64,000 nucleotides of DNA from Sphingobium sp. AP50 (GCF_900109095.1 NZ_FNYZ01000001.1:806001-870000); one strand, 5' to 3'; positions 43,732 through 53,776 are shown, counted from the stretch's first letter. The notes: generated by a model from the letters alone, not told the origin. Numbers and translations: made by a program.

Positions 43732-43771
43732 CAAAAGGGCCGCCGATCCGAAGAAAAGGCGACCCTTTTTG
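43732..43771 (-). terminator. Intrinsic terminator after nusG
   Basis: CAAAAGGGCCGCC (43732-43744) pairs with GGCGACCCTTTTTG (43758-43771), with a wobble pair and a T-rich tail on the minus strand. It separates secE-nusG from rplK-rplA, so the latter needs its own promoter in 43522-43731. Confidence 0.7.
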
Positions 43772-43790
43772 AAAACCGTCTCGCGGCGGC

Positions 43791-44327
43791 TTATTTCGAC
43801 AGTTCGACCTGTTCGAAGTCCAGTTCGACCGGGGTGGCGCGACCGAAGATCGACACCGACACCTTGACCCGGTTCTTTTCGAAATCCAGTTCCTCGACCA
43901 CGCCGTTGAAGCTGGCGAAGGGGCCGTCCAGCACCTTGACGCTGTCGCCGATTTCGTAATCGACATTGACCTTGTGCTTGGGGGCGGCTTCGGCTTCCTT
44001 CTGGGCGCCGAAATAGCGGGCGGCATCGGATTCACTGATCGCCTGCGGCTTGCCGCTCGATCCCAGGAAGCCCGTCACCTTGGGCGTATTCTTGACCAGG
44101 TGATAGATGTCGTCGTTCATTGCCAGCTTGGCGAGGACATAGCCGGGCATGAACTTGCGTTCGACCTGGACCTTCTTGCCGCGCTTGACTTCGGTCACGG
44201 TCTCGGTGGGGACTTCCACCTGCTCGACCAGTTGGGAGAGGCCCATGCGCTCGGCTTCGGACAGGATCGATTCCTTGACCTTGTTTTCGAAGCCCGAATA
44301 GGCGTGGATGATGTACCAGCGCGCCAT
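43791..44327 (-). CDS. nusG: Transcription antitermination factor NusG
   Basis: 178 residues: ARWYIIHAYSGFENKVKESI (NGN domain), FMPGYVLAKLAMND, LGSSGKP and the KOW domain VKVLDGPFASFNGVVEELD. Binds RNA polymerase and couples transcription to translation. 33 bp after secE. Confidence 0.98.
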   Translation of the reverse strand: MARWYIIHAYSGFENKVKESILSEAERMGLSQLVEQVEVPTETVTEVKRGKKVQVERKFMPGYVLAKLAMNDDIYHLVKNTPKVTGFLGSSGKPQAISESDAARYFGAQKEAEAAPKHKVNVDYEIGDSVKVLDGPFASFNGVVEELDFEKNRVKVSVSIFGRATPVELDFEQVELSK

Positions 44328-44359
44328 GTTACCGTCTCAAACTCCCAATTAGCCTAAAA

Positions 44360-44566
44360 TCAGGCCTGGCCGGCTGCCACGCTCAGCAACCACTGAACGA
44401 TCGCGCCGAAGAAGGTGTCGATGCCAAAGAAGAAGAGGCCCAGCAGCGTCGTCATGATGACGACCATCACGCCGGTCATCACCGTTTCGCGGCCGGTCGG
44501 CCACACGATCTTCTTCGCTTCGGTCTGAACCTGATTGACGAATTCGCCGGGGGAAACCTTCGCCAT
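44360..44566 (-). CDS. secE: Preprotein translocase subunit SecE
   Basis: 68 residues, single-TM short SecE: SPGEFVNQVQTEAKKIVWPTGRETVMTG, then a membrane helix and short periplasmic end. Minimal SecE form (only the conserved third helix). ATG at 44566; upstream sequence is not SecE-like. First gene of secE-nusG. Confidence 0.95.
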   Translation of the reverse strand: MAKVSPGEFVNQVQTEAKKIVWPTGRETVMTGVMVVIMTTLLGLFFFGIDTFFGAIVQWLLSVAAGQA

Positions 44567-44740
44567 CGCCTGCCTTCTTGAACCTTGAACCAACACCAAT
44601 TCGCGAAGCAACAGTCCGCCCTCCCGATCCCGCTTTGTTTCAGCGTCCGGGGGTGCGACCGCATGCTCCGCGATCCATGCTTCGCTAAGCGCACCTAGCC
44701 GCGAACCCATGGTTTTTCAAGGGATCGCGGCCAGTTCGCT

Positions 44741-44816
44741 TGGCAGGAGTGGAGGGACTCGAACCCACGGCATTCGGTTTTGGAGACCGACGCTCTACCA
44801 ACTGAGCTACACTCCT
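44741..44816 (-). tRNA. tRNA-Trp (CCA anticodon)
   Basis: Minus-strand 76-nt cloverleaf with acceptor AGGAGTG-type 5' end, D-loop GCTCAGTTGGTAGAGC, anticodon loop CTCCAAA (CCA) and TpsiC arm GGGTTCGAGTCCC. The 3' CCA is encoded (44741-44743). Confidence 0.96.
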
Positions 44817-44879
44817 GCACTGGCCGGGACCAGCGAAGGAGGGCGCTTTAGCGCGGGCTGTCGGGGAGGGCAAGCGCCA

Positions 44880-45797
44880 TTATGCGGCTTTTTGCATCGG
44901 CTCCGCGACCTGCGTGTCCACGCTGGTCTGCCGCTCGGCCTCCGCGTTGATCTGCGCGCCCAGCAACACGACATAGGCGGACACGAACAGCCACAGTTGC
45001 AACACCACCACCGCGCCCAGCGATCCATAAGTCTCGTTATAATTGCCGAAGCGCGAGACATAGAAGGATACGCCCAGCGTCACCACTAGCCAGAACAGTG
45101 TGGCCGTCACCGATCCCACCGTCAGCCATTGCCACTGCGCCTTGCGCCGGTGCGGCCCGAAACGATAGATCAGCCCGAAGATCGTACTGGCCAGCAGCCC
45201 GGCGCACACCCATGTCGTCGCCTTGATCGCAAAGATGACGCCGCCACCCCAGCCAGTCAGCAATTTCTGGACAAGGCCGATGATCGTCGCGGTGATTACG
45301 CCCGCCACCACCACCAGTACGGCGGAAAAGGTGATGCCCATCGACACGCGATAGAGGGCGATGATGCCGCGCGATTCCTTGGATGCATAGACGATATTGA
45401 GCGCCTCCATGATCGCGGTCGCCGCGCGCGTCGCGCCATAGACGGCCAGCGCTAGCGCCATGACGAGGCCAAGGCCGGTCGTCCCTTTGGCCGCGGATAC
45501 CACGCCGATCAACTGATCGTTGATGATCTGCGCGGCGTCGCTCGGCACCACGGTAATGATCGCTGCCATATGCCGCTGCACCAGCGAGGGGTCGCCGATC
45601 AGCCCATAGGTCAGCACTACGGCCGCCAGCAACGGCGCGATCGACAGGAAGGCATAATAAGCGACACCGGCCGACAACAGGCCCAGATGATTGCCCGACA
45701 TGGCGGCATAGACGCGTTTCAAAATCTCCCACCAGGCCCGCGGCGGAATCTTCCACGGCGCGTCGACATGCACCTGTTGCGCGATTCGATCGGTCAT
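44880..45797 (-). CDS. YihY/virulence factor BrkB family membrane protein
   Basis: 305 residues from ATG 45797, with AGGGG upstream (two further in-frame ATGs just before). Six or seven membrane helices; LSAGVAYYAFLSIAPLLAAVVLTYGL and YGSLGAVVVLQLWLFVSAYVVLLGAQIN are the family blocks, with RYGPNRR-like RFGPHRRKAQW. Function poorly defined; some homologues are envelope-integrity factors. Follows tRNA-Trp. Confidence 0.9.
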   Translation of the reverse strand: MTDRIAQQVHVDAPWKIPPRAWWEILKRVYAAMSGNHLGLLSAGVAYYAFLSIAPLLAAVVLTYGLIGDPSLVQRHMAAIITVVPSDAAQIINDQLIGVVSAAKGTTGLGLVMALALAVYGATRAATAIMEALNIVYASKESRGIIALYRVSMGITFSAVLVVVAGVITATIIGLVQKLLTGWGGGVIFAIKATTWVCAGLLASTIFGLIYRFGPHRRKAQWQWLTVGSVTATLFWLVVTLGVSFYVSRFGNYNETYGSLGAVVVLQLWLFVSAYVVLLGAQINAEAERQTSVDTQVAEPMQKAA

Positions 45798-46042
45798 CAT
45801 CATCCCCTGCTATTCAACAGGGCAAGCGCGCGAAGGGGAAGGGGGTTCCCTTGGAAGGCGGAGAAGAAGGGGACTGGGGTGGAGCAACCCCACACGGTCA
45901 TCGCCGCGCAGATGGAGGGGCATGTCTCGGCTCTTCATTTTGCTGGTAGGTCGGAGATGGGGGCCAGCTTTCGCGGGAACCGCCAGTGAAAACGGACCTT
46001 ATATGATTGCACGGGGGCGCCGCTTAACTTAGGCGCTCGATA

Positions 46043-46531
46043 ATGAATGGCTTTTTCTCAGGGATGTCTTTCAGAGCTCAATTGGCGGGCTGGAGTATGA
46101 TCGCAGCAGCCATGATTGTGCCGATGTTTTTGATGGTCGTCCTTGGTCGCTCTGAACCGATCGACCGGATTTCAGTTTACGGTTGCTATGCCGCTCCGAA
46201 CGCGCCAGCTTTATTGATCCGCGATGATGCGATCCATATTATTGAGCCTGCGAAGCGCAAGTTCAGCTATGTCGCCGGAGCATCAAAGACGAGCTATCAA
46301 CTTAGCGTAAAGCCAGCCCTCGCACTCTCCCGTCAACCTGATGGGCGCTATATATTCGTTGATCGAGATGGCGTTGGATATTTTTGGCCATTATTGCCTG
46401 CAAACGGCAAGAACCGTAACAGAGTGCGGCATCCGGAGGAGTATGCGGGCCAATTCAAGGTAGCCGCCATTGGGGGAACTGTCCTCTACACGCGAACTGC
46501 TGAACCTCATGCATGTCGCGATGACTTCTGA
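46043..46531 (+). CDS. Hypothetical protein with one membrane helix
   Basis: 162 residues. N-terminal helix AGWSMIAAAMIVPMFLMVVL, then an extracytoplasmic domain with ISVYGCYAAPNAPALLIRD, FVDRDGVGYFWPLLP. The residues (YGCY, GYF-WP) and lower GC distinguish it from neighbours. Orphan, upstream of the second copy of element G. Possibly acquired. No family recognised. Confidence 0.6.
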   Translation: MNGFFSGMSFRAQLAGWSMIAAAMIVPMFLMVVLGRSEPIDRISVYGCYAAPNAPALLIRDDAIHIIEPAKRKFSYVAGASKTSYQLSVKPALALSRQPDGRYIFVDRDGVGYFWPLLPANGKNRNRVRHPEEYAGQFKVAAIGGTVLYTRTAEPHACRDDF

Positions 46532-46689
46532 TAGTCTCTTCCAAGCCTTATATTTTCCGTTCGCCGCGAACCCGGTCGAACTGCCGGTGGGATGTGAGAT
46601 GCTCAAATAGCCTCCATTCCCCGCCGCTTTGTCCTACCGGCCGCCCATCTGCTACAATCGCCCAAGCGCTGCCGATCGCAGCGCACACC

Positions 46690-46759
46690 GCTTTCCGATA
46701 GGATCACCTAACCGTTACAAAATTTCAGAATATACGGGACATATGCGAAGTTAAGCGCC
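46690..46759. repeat. Dispersed ~70-bp element G, copy 2
   Basis: GCTTTCCGATAGGATCA at the left and ATATGCGAAGTTAAGCGC at the right, ungapped alignment with 22666-22735. It ends 17 bp before the pyrC' stop codon (46777). Both copies are just downstream of the 3' end of a leftward conserved gene. Confidence 0.75.
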
Positions 46760-46776
46760 GGCCCCGCCTATCCGGC

Positions 46777-48000
46777 CTACCGGAACAGCCCACCCTTCAT
46801 GATCCGCCGCGCGCGGCCCTGTACCGGCAGGCGGTCGAACGGGGTGTTGCCCGCCGCCGCCGCCATCTTGCCCGAATCCACGATCCACGGCGCATCGGGA
46901 TCGATGAAGATCAGGTCGGCCGCGCTACCGCTCGCAAAGCTGCCAGCGTCCACGCCCAATATCTTCGCCGGATTGGCGCTCAGCAGTGTCATCAGCCGGT
47001 TGATTGACAACTGTCCGTCGCGCACCAGATTGAGCGACAGCGCCAGCAGCGTTTCCGCCCCCGCCATGCCGGGCGAAGCGTCGGCGAAGGGCAGGCGCTT
47101 GTCCTCCGGCCCGCGCGGATCATGGCTGGAGGTGATGACGTCGACCGTCCCGTCGGCCACCGCCGCGAGGCAGGCCTGCCGGTCACGCTCGTCGCGCAGT
47201 GGCGGGGACAGGCGGGCAAAGGTGCGGAAATCCGTCACCGCCTGATCGTTGAGATAGAGATAGGCCGGGCTGATGCCGCATGTGACCTTCAGCCCCTCCG
47301 CCTTGGCGGCGCGGATCAGATCGAAGCCCGCCTTCGTCGTCACCAGCCGGAAATGGATCGCCGCCCCGGTCTGGCGCACCAGCATCAGGTCGCGGGCGAT
47401 CGCCATCGCCTCGGCACAGGCGGGCGCGTGGGGCAGACCCAGCCGCGTCGCCGTCTCGCCGCTGGTCGCCACAGCCTTGGCCGTCAGCCCGCCATCCTCG
47501 GCATGGGCGATGACCGTCAGGCCCAGCCCGCTGGCATAGGCCAGCACGCGCAGCATCACGCCCGAATCGGCGATCCACTGGCGCCCGGTGCCCACGGCCT
47601 TGGCTCCGGCCATCTGCATCAGGCCGATTTCGGCCATTTCGGTCCCTTTGAGGCCCCGCGTCGCCGCCGCGATCGGGTGGACCCAGAAATCGGGCTTGCC
47701 CGCGCGCGTTGCCTCGCGGATCAGGCCGACCTCGTCCAGCGGCGCGCGCTGGTCCGGCATCAGCGCCGCGCGCGTGATCCCGCCAAAGTGAAAGGCCGGC
47801 TTGTCGGTGGCGAACACGCCCAGATCGATCAGGCCCGGTGCGACCACCAGCCCCTGCGCGTCGATCGTCTGCGTATCGGCCGGCACATCGACCGTGCCCG
47901 TCGCGACGATCCGGTCGCCCTCGATCAGCACGGTGCCGGGCGTCAGCGCGTCACCGGCGGGATCGGCCAGCTTGCCGTTGATGATTGCAATCTTGCTCAT
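46777..48000 (-). CDS. pyrX: Catalytically inactive dihydroorotase-like protein PyrC' (PyrX)
   Basis: 407 residues, amidohydrolase fold in type I dihydroorotase arrangement. The metal motif D-x-H-x-H reads D59-L-G-V-F, so both His are gone. The distal (S/T)DHAPH reads SSHDPR, so the catalytic Asp is absent too. Remaining HPIAAATRG and AHAEDGG match the fold. Such pseudo-DHOases (PyrC', PyrX) bind PyrB and are needed for aspartate transcarbamoylase assembly in Pseudomonas. 4-bp overlap with pyrB supports the same role. Confidence 0.9.
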   Translation of the reverse strand: MSKIAIINGKLADPAGDALTPGTVLIEGDRIVATGTVDVPADTQTIDAQGLVVAPGLIDLGVFATDKPAFHFGGITRAALMPDQRAPLDEVGLIREATRAGKPDFWVHPIAAATRGLKGTEMAEIGLMQMAGAKAVGTGRQWIADSGVMLRVLAYASGLGLTVIAHAEDGGLTAKAVATSGETATRLGLPHAPACAEAMAIARDLMLVRQTGAAIHFRLVTTKAGFDLIRAAKAEGLKVTCGISPAYLYLNDQAVTDFRTFARLSPPLRDERDRQACLAAVADGTVDVITSSHDPRGPEDKRLPFADASPGMAGAETLLALSLNLVRDGQLSINRLMTLLSANPAKILGVDAGSFASGSAADLIFIDPDAPWIVDSGKMAAAAGNTPFDRLPVQGRARRIMKGGLFR

Positions 48001-48992
48001 GCCCAGCCCTCCACGCCACGCGCACTGCGCGTCAGTACGTCAAGGCACGCCATGCGCACCGCCACGCCCATCGCCACCTGCTCGGTGATGGCGGATCGGT
48101 CGGGATGGTCGGCCACCGTGCTGGTGATTTCCACGCCCCGGTTCATCGGGCCGGGATGCATGACCAGCGCGTCGGGCTTGGCGATCGCCAGCCGTTCCGG
48201 CGTCAGGCCATAAAGCGCATGATATTCGCGCGCCGACGGGATGAAGGCGCCGTCCATCCGCTCATTCTGGAGCCGCAGCATCATCACCACGTCCGCGCCC
48301 TCCAGCCCTTCGTCCATCCGCGTATAGGGTGTCGCGCCCAGCATCTCGACTTCGGGCGGCAACAGGGTCGGCGGCGCCACCGCGCGCACCTGCGCGCCCA
48401 GCGCGGCCAGGCACAGCATGTTCGATCGCGCCACCCGGCTGTGCAGCACGTCGCCACAGATCGCGACGACCAGCCCCTCGAAGCTGCCCTTGCGACGGCG
48501 AATGGTCAGCGCGTCGAGCAGGGCCTGCGTGGGATGCTGGTGCCAGCCATCGCCCGCGTTCAGTACCGGACAGTCCACCTTGTCCGCGATCAGCCGCACC
48601 GCGCCCGAACTGGCATGGCGGATCACGATCACGTCGGCGGCCATGGCGTTCAGCGTCATCGCCGTGTCGATCAGCGTTTCGCCCTTCTTCAGGCTGGACG
48701 TGGCGGCGGCCATGTTCACCACATCCGCGCCCAGTCGCTTGCCGGCAATCTCGAACGACAGCAAGGTGCGCGTGCTATTCTCGAAAAAGGCGTTGATCTG
48801 GGTCATCCCCGCCAGCCGCCCGTCATGCTTGCGCGCCTGCCCCTTGTTGGTCGCGGCCCAATGTTCGGCCTCGTCCAGCAGGAAGCGGATTTCCCAGGGC
48901 TTGAGGTCGGCGATCGACAGCAGATGCCGATGCGGAAACAACGCCCGGCCAGTCAGCTCGGGAGTCGCGTCAGGAATGAAGATATCGGGCAT
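47997..48992 (-). CDS. pyrB: Aspartate carbamoyltransferase
   Basis: 331 residues: [13 protein letters not shown] (carbamoyl phosphate), [23 protein letters not shown] and [12 protein letters not shown] (aspartate loop). First committed step of pyrimidine synthesis. Translationally coupled to the pseudo-DHOase, forming the dodecamer-type ATCase. A true dihydroorotase must be encoded elsewhere. No pyrR/attenuator seen upstream. Confidence 0.97.
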   Translation of the reverse strand: MPDIFIPDATPELTGRALFPHRHLLSIADLKPWEIRFLLDEAEHWAATNKGQARKHDGRLAGMTQINAFFENSTRTLLSFEIAGKRLGADVVNMAAATSSLKKGETLIDTAMTLNAMAADVIVIRHASSGAVRLIADKVDCPVLNAGDGWHQHPTQALLDALTIRRRKGSFEGLVVAICGDVLHSRVARSNMLCLAALGAQVRAVAPPTLLPPEVEMLGATPYTRMDEGLEGADVVMMLRLQNERMDGAFIPSAREYHALYGLTPERLAIAKPDALVMHPGPMNRGVEITSTVADHPDRSAITEQVAMGVAVRMACLDVLTRSARGVEGWA

Positions 48993-49035
48993 GAGCCGGT
49001 GCTTTAGGGAAGCGAGCGGGGGAGGGCAAGGCGCG

Positions 49036-50646
49036 CTATCCGCGCCGCCGCCATTTCCCGATCAGCGTCCCGTCGCGCAGCACCTCCCGCGCCGCATTAT
49101 GCCCCGGCGCGCCGGTCACGCCGCCGCCCGGATGCGTGCCTGCGCCGCACATATAGAGGCCCTTCACCGGCCCGCGATAGGCGCCATGGCCCAGCACCGG
49201 CCGCGCCGCCCACATCTGGTCCAGCGTCAGATTGCCATGCATGATGTCGCCGCCGACCAGCCCGAATTTCCGTTCCAGATCCAGCGGCGAATGAAGCTGC
49301 CGTGCGATCACGCTCTTCGCAAAGCCCGGCGCCTGCGCTTCCACCGTGGCAATGATCGCATCGGCCGCCGCCTCGCGCTCATCGTCCCAATGGCGGCCGT
49401 CCGGCAGCTCCGGCGCAAATTGCTGGCAGAAGAGGCTCGCCACATGGCACCCGGCCGGGGCCAGCGTGTCGTCTATGGTCGAGGGGATCAGCATCTCCAC
49501 GATCGGCGCTTTCGACCAGCCGTCGCGCTTCGCATCCAGAAACGCCCGGTCCATATAGTCCAAAGTCGGCGCGATGATGATCCCCGACTGATGATGTTCC
49601 CCCACGCCCGGCAGGCAGGTGAAGTCGGGCAGGGCATCCAATGCCACATTCATGCGGAACGTGCCCGATCCCGCCTTGAACGCCTTCACCCGCTTGCGGA
49701 AATCGGTCGGCAGGTCGGCGGGGGCCATCATCCGCTCATAGAGCAATTTCGGCCCCACATTGGCGATCAGCACGCCGCCCATCACCTCTTCGCCACTTTC
49801 CAGCTTCACCCCGACCGCGCGCTCGCCATCCACCAGCACCGATGCGACCGGGGCCTCCAGGCTGATCTCCACGCCCATGGCCGCCACGACCTTCGCCATG
49901 ATCTGCGTGATCGTGCCCATGCCGCCGACGCTATGGCCCCAGGCGCCCTTCTTGCCGTTCACCTCGCCAAAGACATGGTGCAGCAGCACATAGGCGCTGC
50001 CCGGCGTGTCGGGGCTGGCATAATTGCCCACCACCGCGTCGAAGCCGAACGCCGCCTTCACCGCATCGCTCTCGAACCAGCTATCGAGGAAGCTGCGCGC
50101 CGATTTGGTGAATAGGTCCAGCACGTCGCGCTGCTGCTCGATCCCAAGCCCGGCGATCCGCCGGCCCTGTTTCAGCGCATCGACGATCATGGTCAGCCCG
50201 TCGCCGACATTGGGCGGACTTTTCAGCACCAGATCGCGCAATATATCGGCCACAACCTCCAGCGCATCATAATAAGCCGGCAGCGCCTCGGCATCCTTGC
50301 TGCTGAACTTGCGGAATTCCGCCTGCGTTTTCTCCAGCCCGCCGCCCAGCTTCAGATAGCCACCATCCTCCTGCGGCAGGAAATTGCTGATCGGCCGCTC
50401 GATCACGCGATAGCCATGGTCGGCCAGCTTCATGTCGCGGATGACCTTGGGATTGAGCAGGCTGACCGTGTAGCTGGCGGTCGAATTGCGAAAGCCGGGG
50501 TGGAATTCCTCCGTCACCGCCGCGCCGCCCACGACGTCGCGCCGCTCCAGGATGCGGACATTGTAGCCCGCCCGCGCCAGATAGAAGGCGCAGACAAGGC
50601 CATTATGGCCGCCGCCGATGATCACCGCGTCGTAGGATTTGCTCAT
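49036..50646 (-). CDS. FAD-dependent oxidoreductase, phytoene desaturase-like (PYROXD2 type)
   Basis: 536 residues. N-terminal FAD motif [35 protein letters not shown], and C-terminal [23 protein letters not shown]. This is the CrtI-like/PYROXD2 clade, not a carotenoid gene cluster (no crtB near). ATG at 50646. Overlaps the Rieske gene stop (ATGA), so the pair is translated together and may oxidise the same substrate in sequence. Confidence 0.88.
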   Translation of the reverse strand: MSKSYDAVIIGGGHNGLVCAFYLARAGYNVRILERRDVVGGAAVTEEFHPGFRNSTASYTVSLLNPKVIRDMKLADHGYRVIERPISNFLPQEDGGYLKLGGGLEKTQAEFRKFSSKDAEALPAYYDALEVVADILRDLVLKSPPNVGDGLTMIVDALKQGRRIAGLGIEQQRDVLDLFTKSARSFLDSWFESDAVKAAFGFDAVVGNYASPDTPGSAYVLLHHVFGEVNGKKGAWGHSVGGMGTITQIMAKVVAAMGVEISLEAPVASVLVDGERAVGVKLESGEEVMGGVLIANVGPKLLYERMMAPADLPTDFRKRVKAFKAGSGTFRMNVALDALPDFTCLPGVGEHHQSGIIIAPTLDYMDRAFLDAKRDGWSKAPIVEMLIPSTIDDTLAPAGCHVASLFCQQFAPELPDGRHWDDEREAAADAIIATVEAQAPGFAKSVIARQLHSPLDLERKFGLVGGDIMHGNLTLDQMWAARPVLGHGAYRGPVKGLYMCGAGTHPGGGVTGAPGHNAAREVLRDGTLIGKWRRRG

Positions 50647-51809
50647 GCCCTGCTGCTCCACCCCATCCCCGGCGCGCGGTGCAACCGCGCCTGCGGGATA
50701 ACCTCACGCACCCGCCCGCAAAAATGCCGCAGCGCCACTTCCTGCTCGCTCAAGGGGCCGACGGTGAAGCTGGCCGACGCCATCCCCGCCTGTACCCGCC
50801 CGACCAATTCGGTATCTTCGACATTCACCTGCCGGTTGATCCGCCAGTTGAGGTAGCGGGCCGCCCGCATTTCCCGGCGATCATCCGGCAGGGCATAGCT
50901 GATCTCACGGATCAAAGTCTGCGTCGGCGACACCGGCAGCCAGGCCATGAAATCCACCTGGTCGGGATAGATGTCGAAGGCGAAATTGGGCCACAGCTTG
51001 AAATAGGTCCATAGCCGCTGCCGTTCGGGCGGCAAATGCGGCACCGATGGCAGGAAATGCTGATAGGCGCGTTCGGACAGGTTGGCAGAGGGGCGATCGA
51101 GGATCGGTCCCCACATCTTGTCGGCATGGAGCGAGGCTTCCACGCCATAGCCGTCGCCCATCAGCCGCTTCAGCCCCGGATGCGCGACCGCGATATGCAG
51201 CCCGTCCGAATAATTGTCGCCGATATTCTTCCAGTTCACAGCGCGCGGTCGCAGCGTCACCCGCCCCAGCGCGCGCAGGTCGCCAAAGCGATAGGCGGCG
51301 ATTTCCTCAACATAGGGGGCCATCATTTCCGCCACCGAAGGCCCGCCATCGTTGGTCAGCCGCACGAACAGAAAGCCCTGCCAATTCTCCACCTCGAGAG
51401 GCGCCAGGCCATGGTCGGCCAGCGCGAAGTCTGCGCCATAGCTGGCCTTCATCGGCACGCCGGACAGGCGGCCGTCCTTTTCATAGGTCCAGCCATGATA
51501 GGGGCAGACCAGCTTCTTCGCGCAGCCGCTCGCGCCATCCACGATCCGCGCCCCGCGATGGCGGCAGACATTGGTAAACCCGCGCACGACGCCATCGTCG
51601 CCGCGCATCAGGATCACGCTTTCGCTAATATAATCGAGTGTATGATAGTCGCCGGGAAGGGGAATGTCGCTCTCATGACAGACGATCTGCCAGGACGGAC
51701 GGAATATCCGCTCCACTTCCAACGCAAAAAATTCGGGATCGGCATAGGTCCAGGCCGGCAGGCTCCATCCTGCGTCGGGATCATCCCCGGCCAGCACCCC
51801 TTGAACCAA
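50643..51809 (-). CDS. Aromatic ring-hydroxylating dioxygenase-type Rieske oxygenase, alpha subunit
   Basis: 388 residues. Rieske [2Fe-2S] ligands C82, H84, C102, H105 (CRHRG... CPYHGW), and the mononuclear iron site in DNYSDGLHIAVAH (H205, H210). Start is TTG at 51809 with AGGGG eight bases upstream; no in-frame ATG is better placed. No beta subunit, ferredoxin or reductase beside it, so electron donors must come from elsewhere, or from the partner. Substrate unknown; class also includes demethylases and carnitine-type monooxygenases. Confidence 0.88.
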   Translation of the reverse strand: MVQGVLAGDDPDAGWSLPAWTYADPEFFALEVERIFRPSWQIVCHESDIPLPGDYHTLDYISESVILMRGDDGVVRGFTNVCRHRGARIVDGASGCAKKLVCPYHGWTYEKDGRLSGVPMKASYGADFALADHGLAPLEVENWQGFLFVRLTNDGGPSVAEMMAPYVEEIAAYRFGDLRALGRVTLRPRAVNWKNIGDNYSDGLHIAVAHPGLKRLMGDGYGVEASLHADKMWGPILDRPSANLSERAYQHFLPSVPHLPPERQRLWTYFKLWPNFAFDIYPDQVDFMAWLPVSPTQTLIREISYALPDDRREMRAARYLNWRINRQVNVEDTELVGRVQAGMASASFTVGPLSEQEVALRHFCGRVREVIPQARLHRAPGMGWSSRA

Positions 51810-51880
51810 ATCGATTACCCCTGATCATCTTATATTTTACGTATGTATAAAAGCGCCCCGGCAGAGTCGATTCCTATGTC

Positions 51881-52861
51881 TCACTCGCTGTTGCTTTTAT
51901 CGTCCGCCCGTGCCCCATAATGGCGCGCCAGAAAGGCGCAGGCCATCAACTGGATCTGGTGGAACAGCATGATCGGCAGCAGGATCGGTCCCACCGCCGC
52001 CGCAGGAAACAGCACCCCGGCGATCGGCACGCCGGACGCAAGGCTCTTCTTCGACCCGCAAAATTGCAGCACGATCGCGTCTTCCCGCGACAGGCCCATC
52101 ATCCGCCCCAGCGCCAGCGTGAACAGCAGAATGATCGTCAGAACCGCGATGCACAGCCCCGCCAGCGCCAGCAATTCCGCGCCCGACACTTTCGACCACA
52201 GCCCCTCGACCACGGCGGCAGAGAAAGCGGCATAGACCACCAGCAGGATTGATCCCCGGTCGACCTTGCCCAGCAGGCTCTTGTGCCGGGTCACGAAGCC
52301 GCCGATCCACGGCCGCAGCAAATGCCCCACGACAAAGGGCAACAGCAATTGCAGCACGATCCCTTCGATCGAAGACAGGGAAATCAGGCTCCCGCTACCG
52401 CTCCTTTGCATCAGCAGCGCGACCAGCAGCGGCGTCAGGAAAATGCCCAGAAGGTTGGAGAAGGAGGCGCTAACGACCGCCGCTGCCACATTGCCCCGCG
52501 CGATCGCTGTGAAGGCGATGGAGGACTGGACGGTCGAGGGTAACAGGGTCAGGAACAGCAGGCCCGCCCGCATATCCTGCGGCACGATGCCGAATCGCCC
52601 GATCAACAATCCCAGAATCGGGAAGGCGACGAAGGTCGTGCCGAGCGTCGCCAGATGCAGTTTCCACGCTTTTGCCCCGCTCCAGATCGCCTCGCGCGAC
52701 AATTTTGCGCCATGCAGGAAAAAAAGCAGCACGATGCCCGCGTCCGCCGCCATGTCGGCGATGCGCGCGCCTTCGCCCCGTGCGGGTAACACGGACGCTA
52801 GGGCGACGGTCGCGATCAGCAGCAACAGAAACGGGTCAAGGACTTGGCGCAGGCGATTCAT
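51881..52861 (-). CDS. Bile acid:sodium symporter-like (SBF-like) transporter
   Basis: 326 residues, nine to ten membrane helices. LLPSTVQSSIAFTAIARGN and FCGSKKSLASGVPIAG with SKKS are SBF-like (YfeH/DUF4137-type) signatures. The substrate for this soluble-lipid-named family varies; not predicted. Divergent from the enoyl-CoA hydratase with a 100-bp gap. Confidence 0.88.
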   Translation of the reverse strand: MNRLRQVLDPFLLLLIATVALASVLPARGEGARIADMAADAGIVLLFFLHGAKLSREAIWSGAKAWKLHLATLGTTFVAFPILGLLIGRFGIVPQDMRAGLLFLTLLPSTVQSSIAFTAIARGNVAAAVVSASFSNLLGIFLTPLLVALLMQRSGSGSLISLSSIEGIVLQLLLPFVVGHLLRPWIGGFVTRHKSLLGKVDRGSILLVVYAAFSAAVVEGLWSKVSGAELLALAGLCIAVLTIILLFTLALGRMMGLSREDAIVLQFCGSKKSLASGVPIAGVLFPAAAVGPILLPIMLFHQIQLMACAFLARHYGARADDKSNSE

Positions 52862-52961
52862 CGGCTTTCCCGTGGCAGCGACGGTTTGGGCGGGGGATAG
52901 ACGCGGCGCTCCGGCTGCGCCAACAATTTCCCCTTGGAGCCCAAGAAGGAGAGGATGGACC

Positions 52962-53720
52962 GTGTCCGACGGTATCAGGATCATGGAAATAGACGGTGTC
53001 ATCGAGATTCAGTTCGATCGCCCCGACAAGAAGAATGCGCTGACCGGCCCGATGTATCGCGCCATGACGGCCGCTCTGGCCGATGCCTCCGCGCGGCCGG
53101 ACATTGGCGCGGTCCTGTTCACGGGGCAGGGGGATGCCTTTTGCGCGGGCAATGACCTGAAGGACTTCATGGCCGGGCCGGAGGGCGGGGCGGCTGCCTT
53201 TGCCTTCATTCAGGCGATCGCCGCCTTCGATAAGCCACTGGTCGCCGCAGTGCAGGGGCTGGCGGTCGGTGTCGGCACGACCATGCTCTTCCATTGCGAT
53301 CTGGTCTATGCCGCGCCCGACGCGCGCTTCGTCATGCCTTTCGTCAATCTGGGGCTGGTGCCCGAAGCTGGCTCCAGCCTGCTCGCACCCGCGACGCTTG
53401 GCCATGCCAAGGCGGCAGCGATGCTGTTGCTGGGCGAACCGATGGATGCCGACGCGGCCGACCGGGCCGGCCTCGTCACCGCGATCATCCCGGCGGACGA
53501 CCTGCTGGCCCATGCCCGCGCCAAGGCGGCTGCGTTGATGGCCAAGCCGCCACAGGCCCTTCTTGCCGCCCGCCGCCTGATGAAGGGCGATCCCGCCGCG
53601 CTCAACGCCCGGATGGAAGAGGAAGCCCGCCTGTTCCGTGAAACCCTCTCCTCCCCCGAAGCGCAGGAAGCCTTCGCCGCCTTCTTCGAAAAACGCGCGC
53701 CGGTGTTCCGGCGGGGATAG
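52962..53720 (+). CDS. Enoyl-CoA hydratase/isomerase family protein
   Basis: 252 residues from GTG 52962, preceded by AAGGAGAGG (spacing ~7); an in-frame ATG at 52983 lacks as good a site. Crotonase fold: FDRPDKKNAL, FTGQGDAFCAGNDLKDFM (oxyanion hole), VAAVQGLAVGVGTTMLFHCDLVYA. The catalytic Glu of classical hydratases is replaced in context (MPFVNLGLVPEAGSS has Glu after PFV), so isomerase or hydratase activity is open. Followed by a strong terminator. Confidence 0.85.
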   Translation: MSDGIRIMEIDGVIEIQFDRPDKKNALTGPMYRAMTAALADASARPDIGAVLFTGQGDAFCAGNDLKDFMAGPEGGAAAFAFIQAIAAFDKPLVAAVQGLAVGVGTTMLFHCDLVYAAPDARFVMPFVNLGLVPEAGSSLLAPATLGHAKAAAMLLLGEPMDADAADRAGLVTAIIPADDLLAHARAKAAALMAKPPQALLAARRLMKGDPAALNARMEEEARLFRETLSSPEAQEAFAAFFEKRAPVFRRG

Positions 53721-53776
53721 GTGGCGTGAATAAATTCCAGCACCGTTAAGTGGCGGATTTGGGCGGGAACACGACA

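Noticed and set aside
46777..48000. Active dihydroorotase annotation for pyrC'
   Set aside because: The metal-binding and catalytic residues are absent, so the pseudoenzyme call is preferred.
49036..50646. Carotenoid phytoene desaturase (crtI)
   Set aside because: Sequence resembles the PYROXD2 group and no crtB/crtE/crtY neighbours exist.
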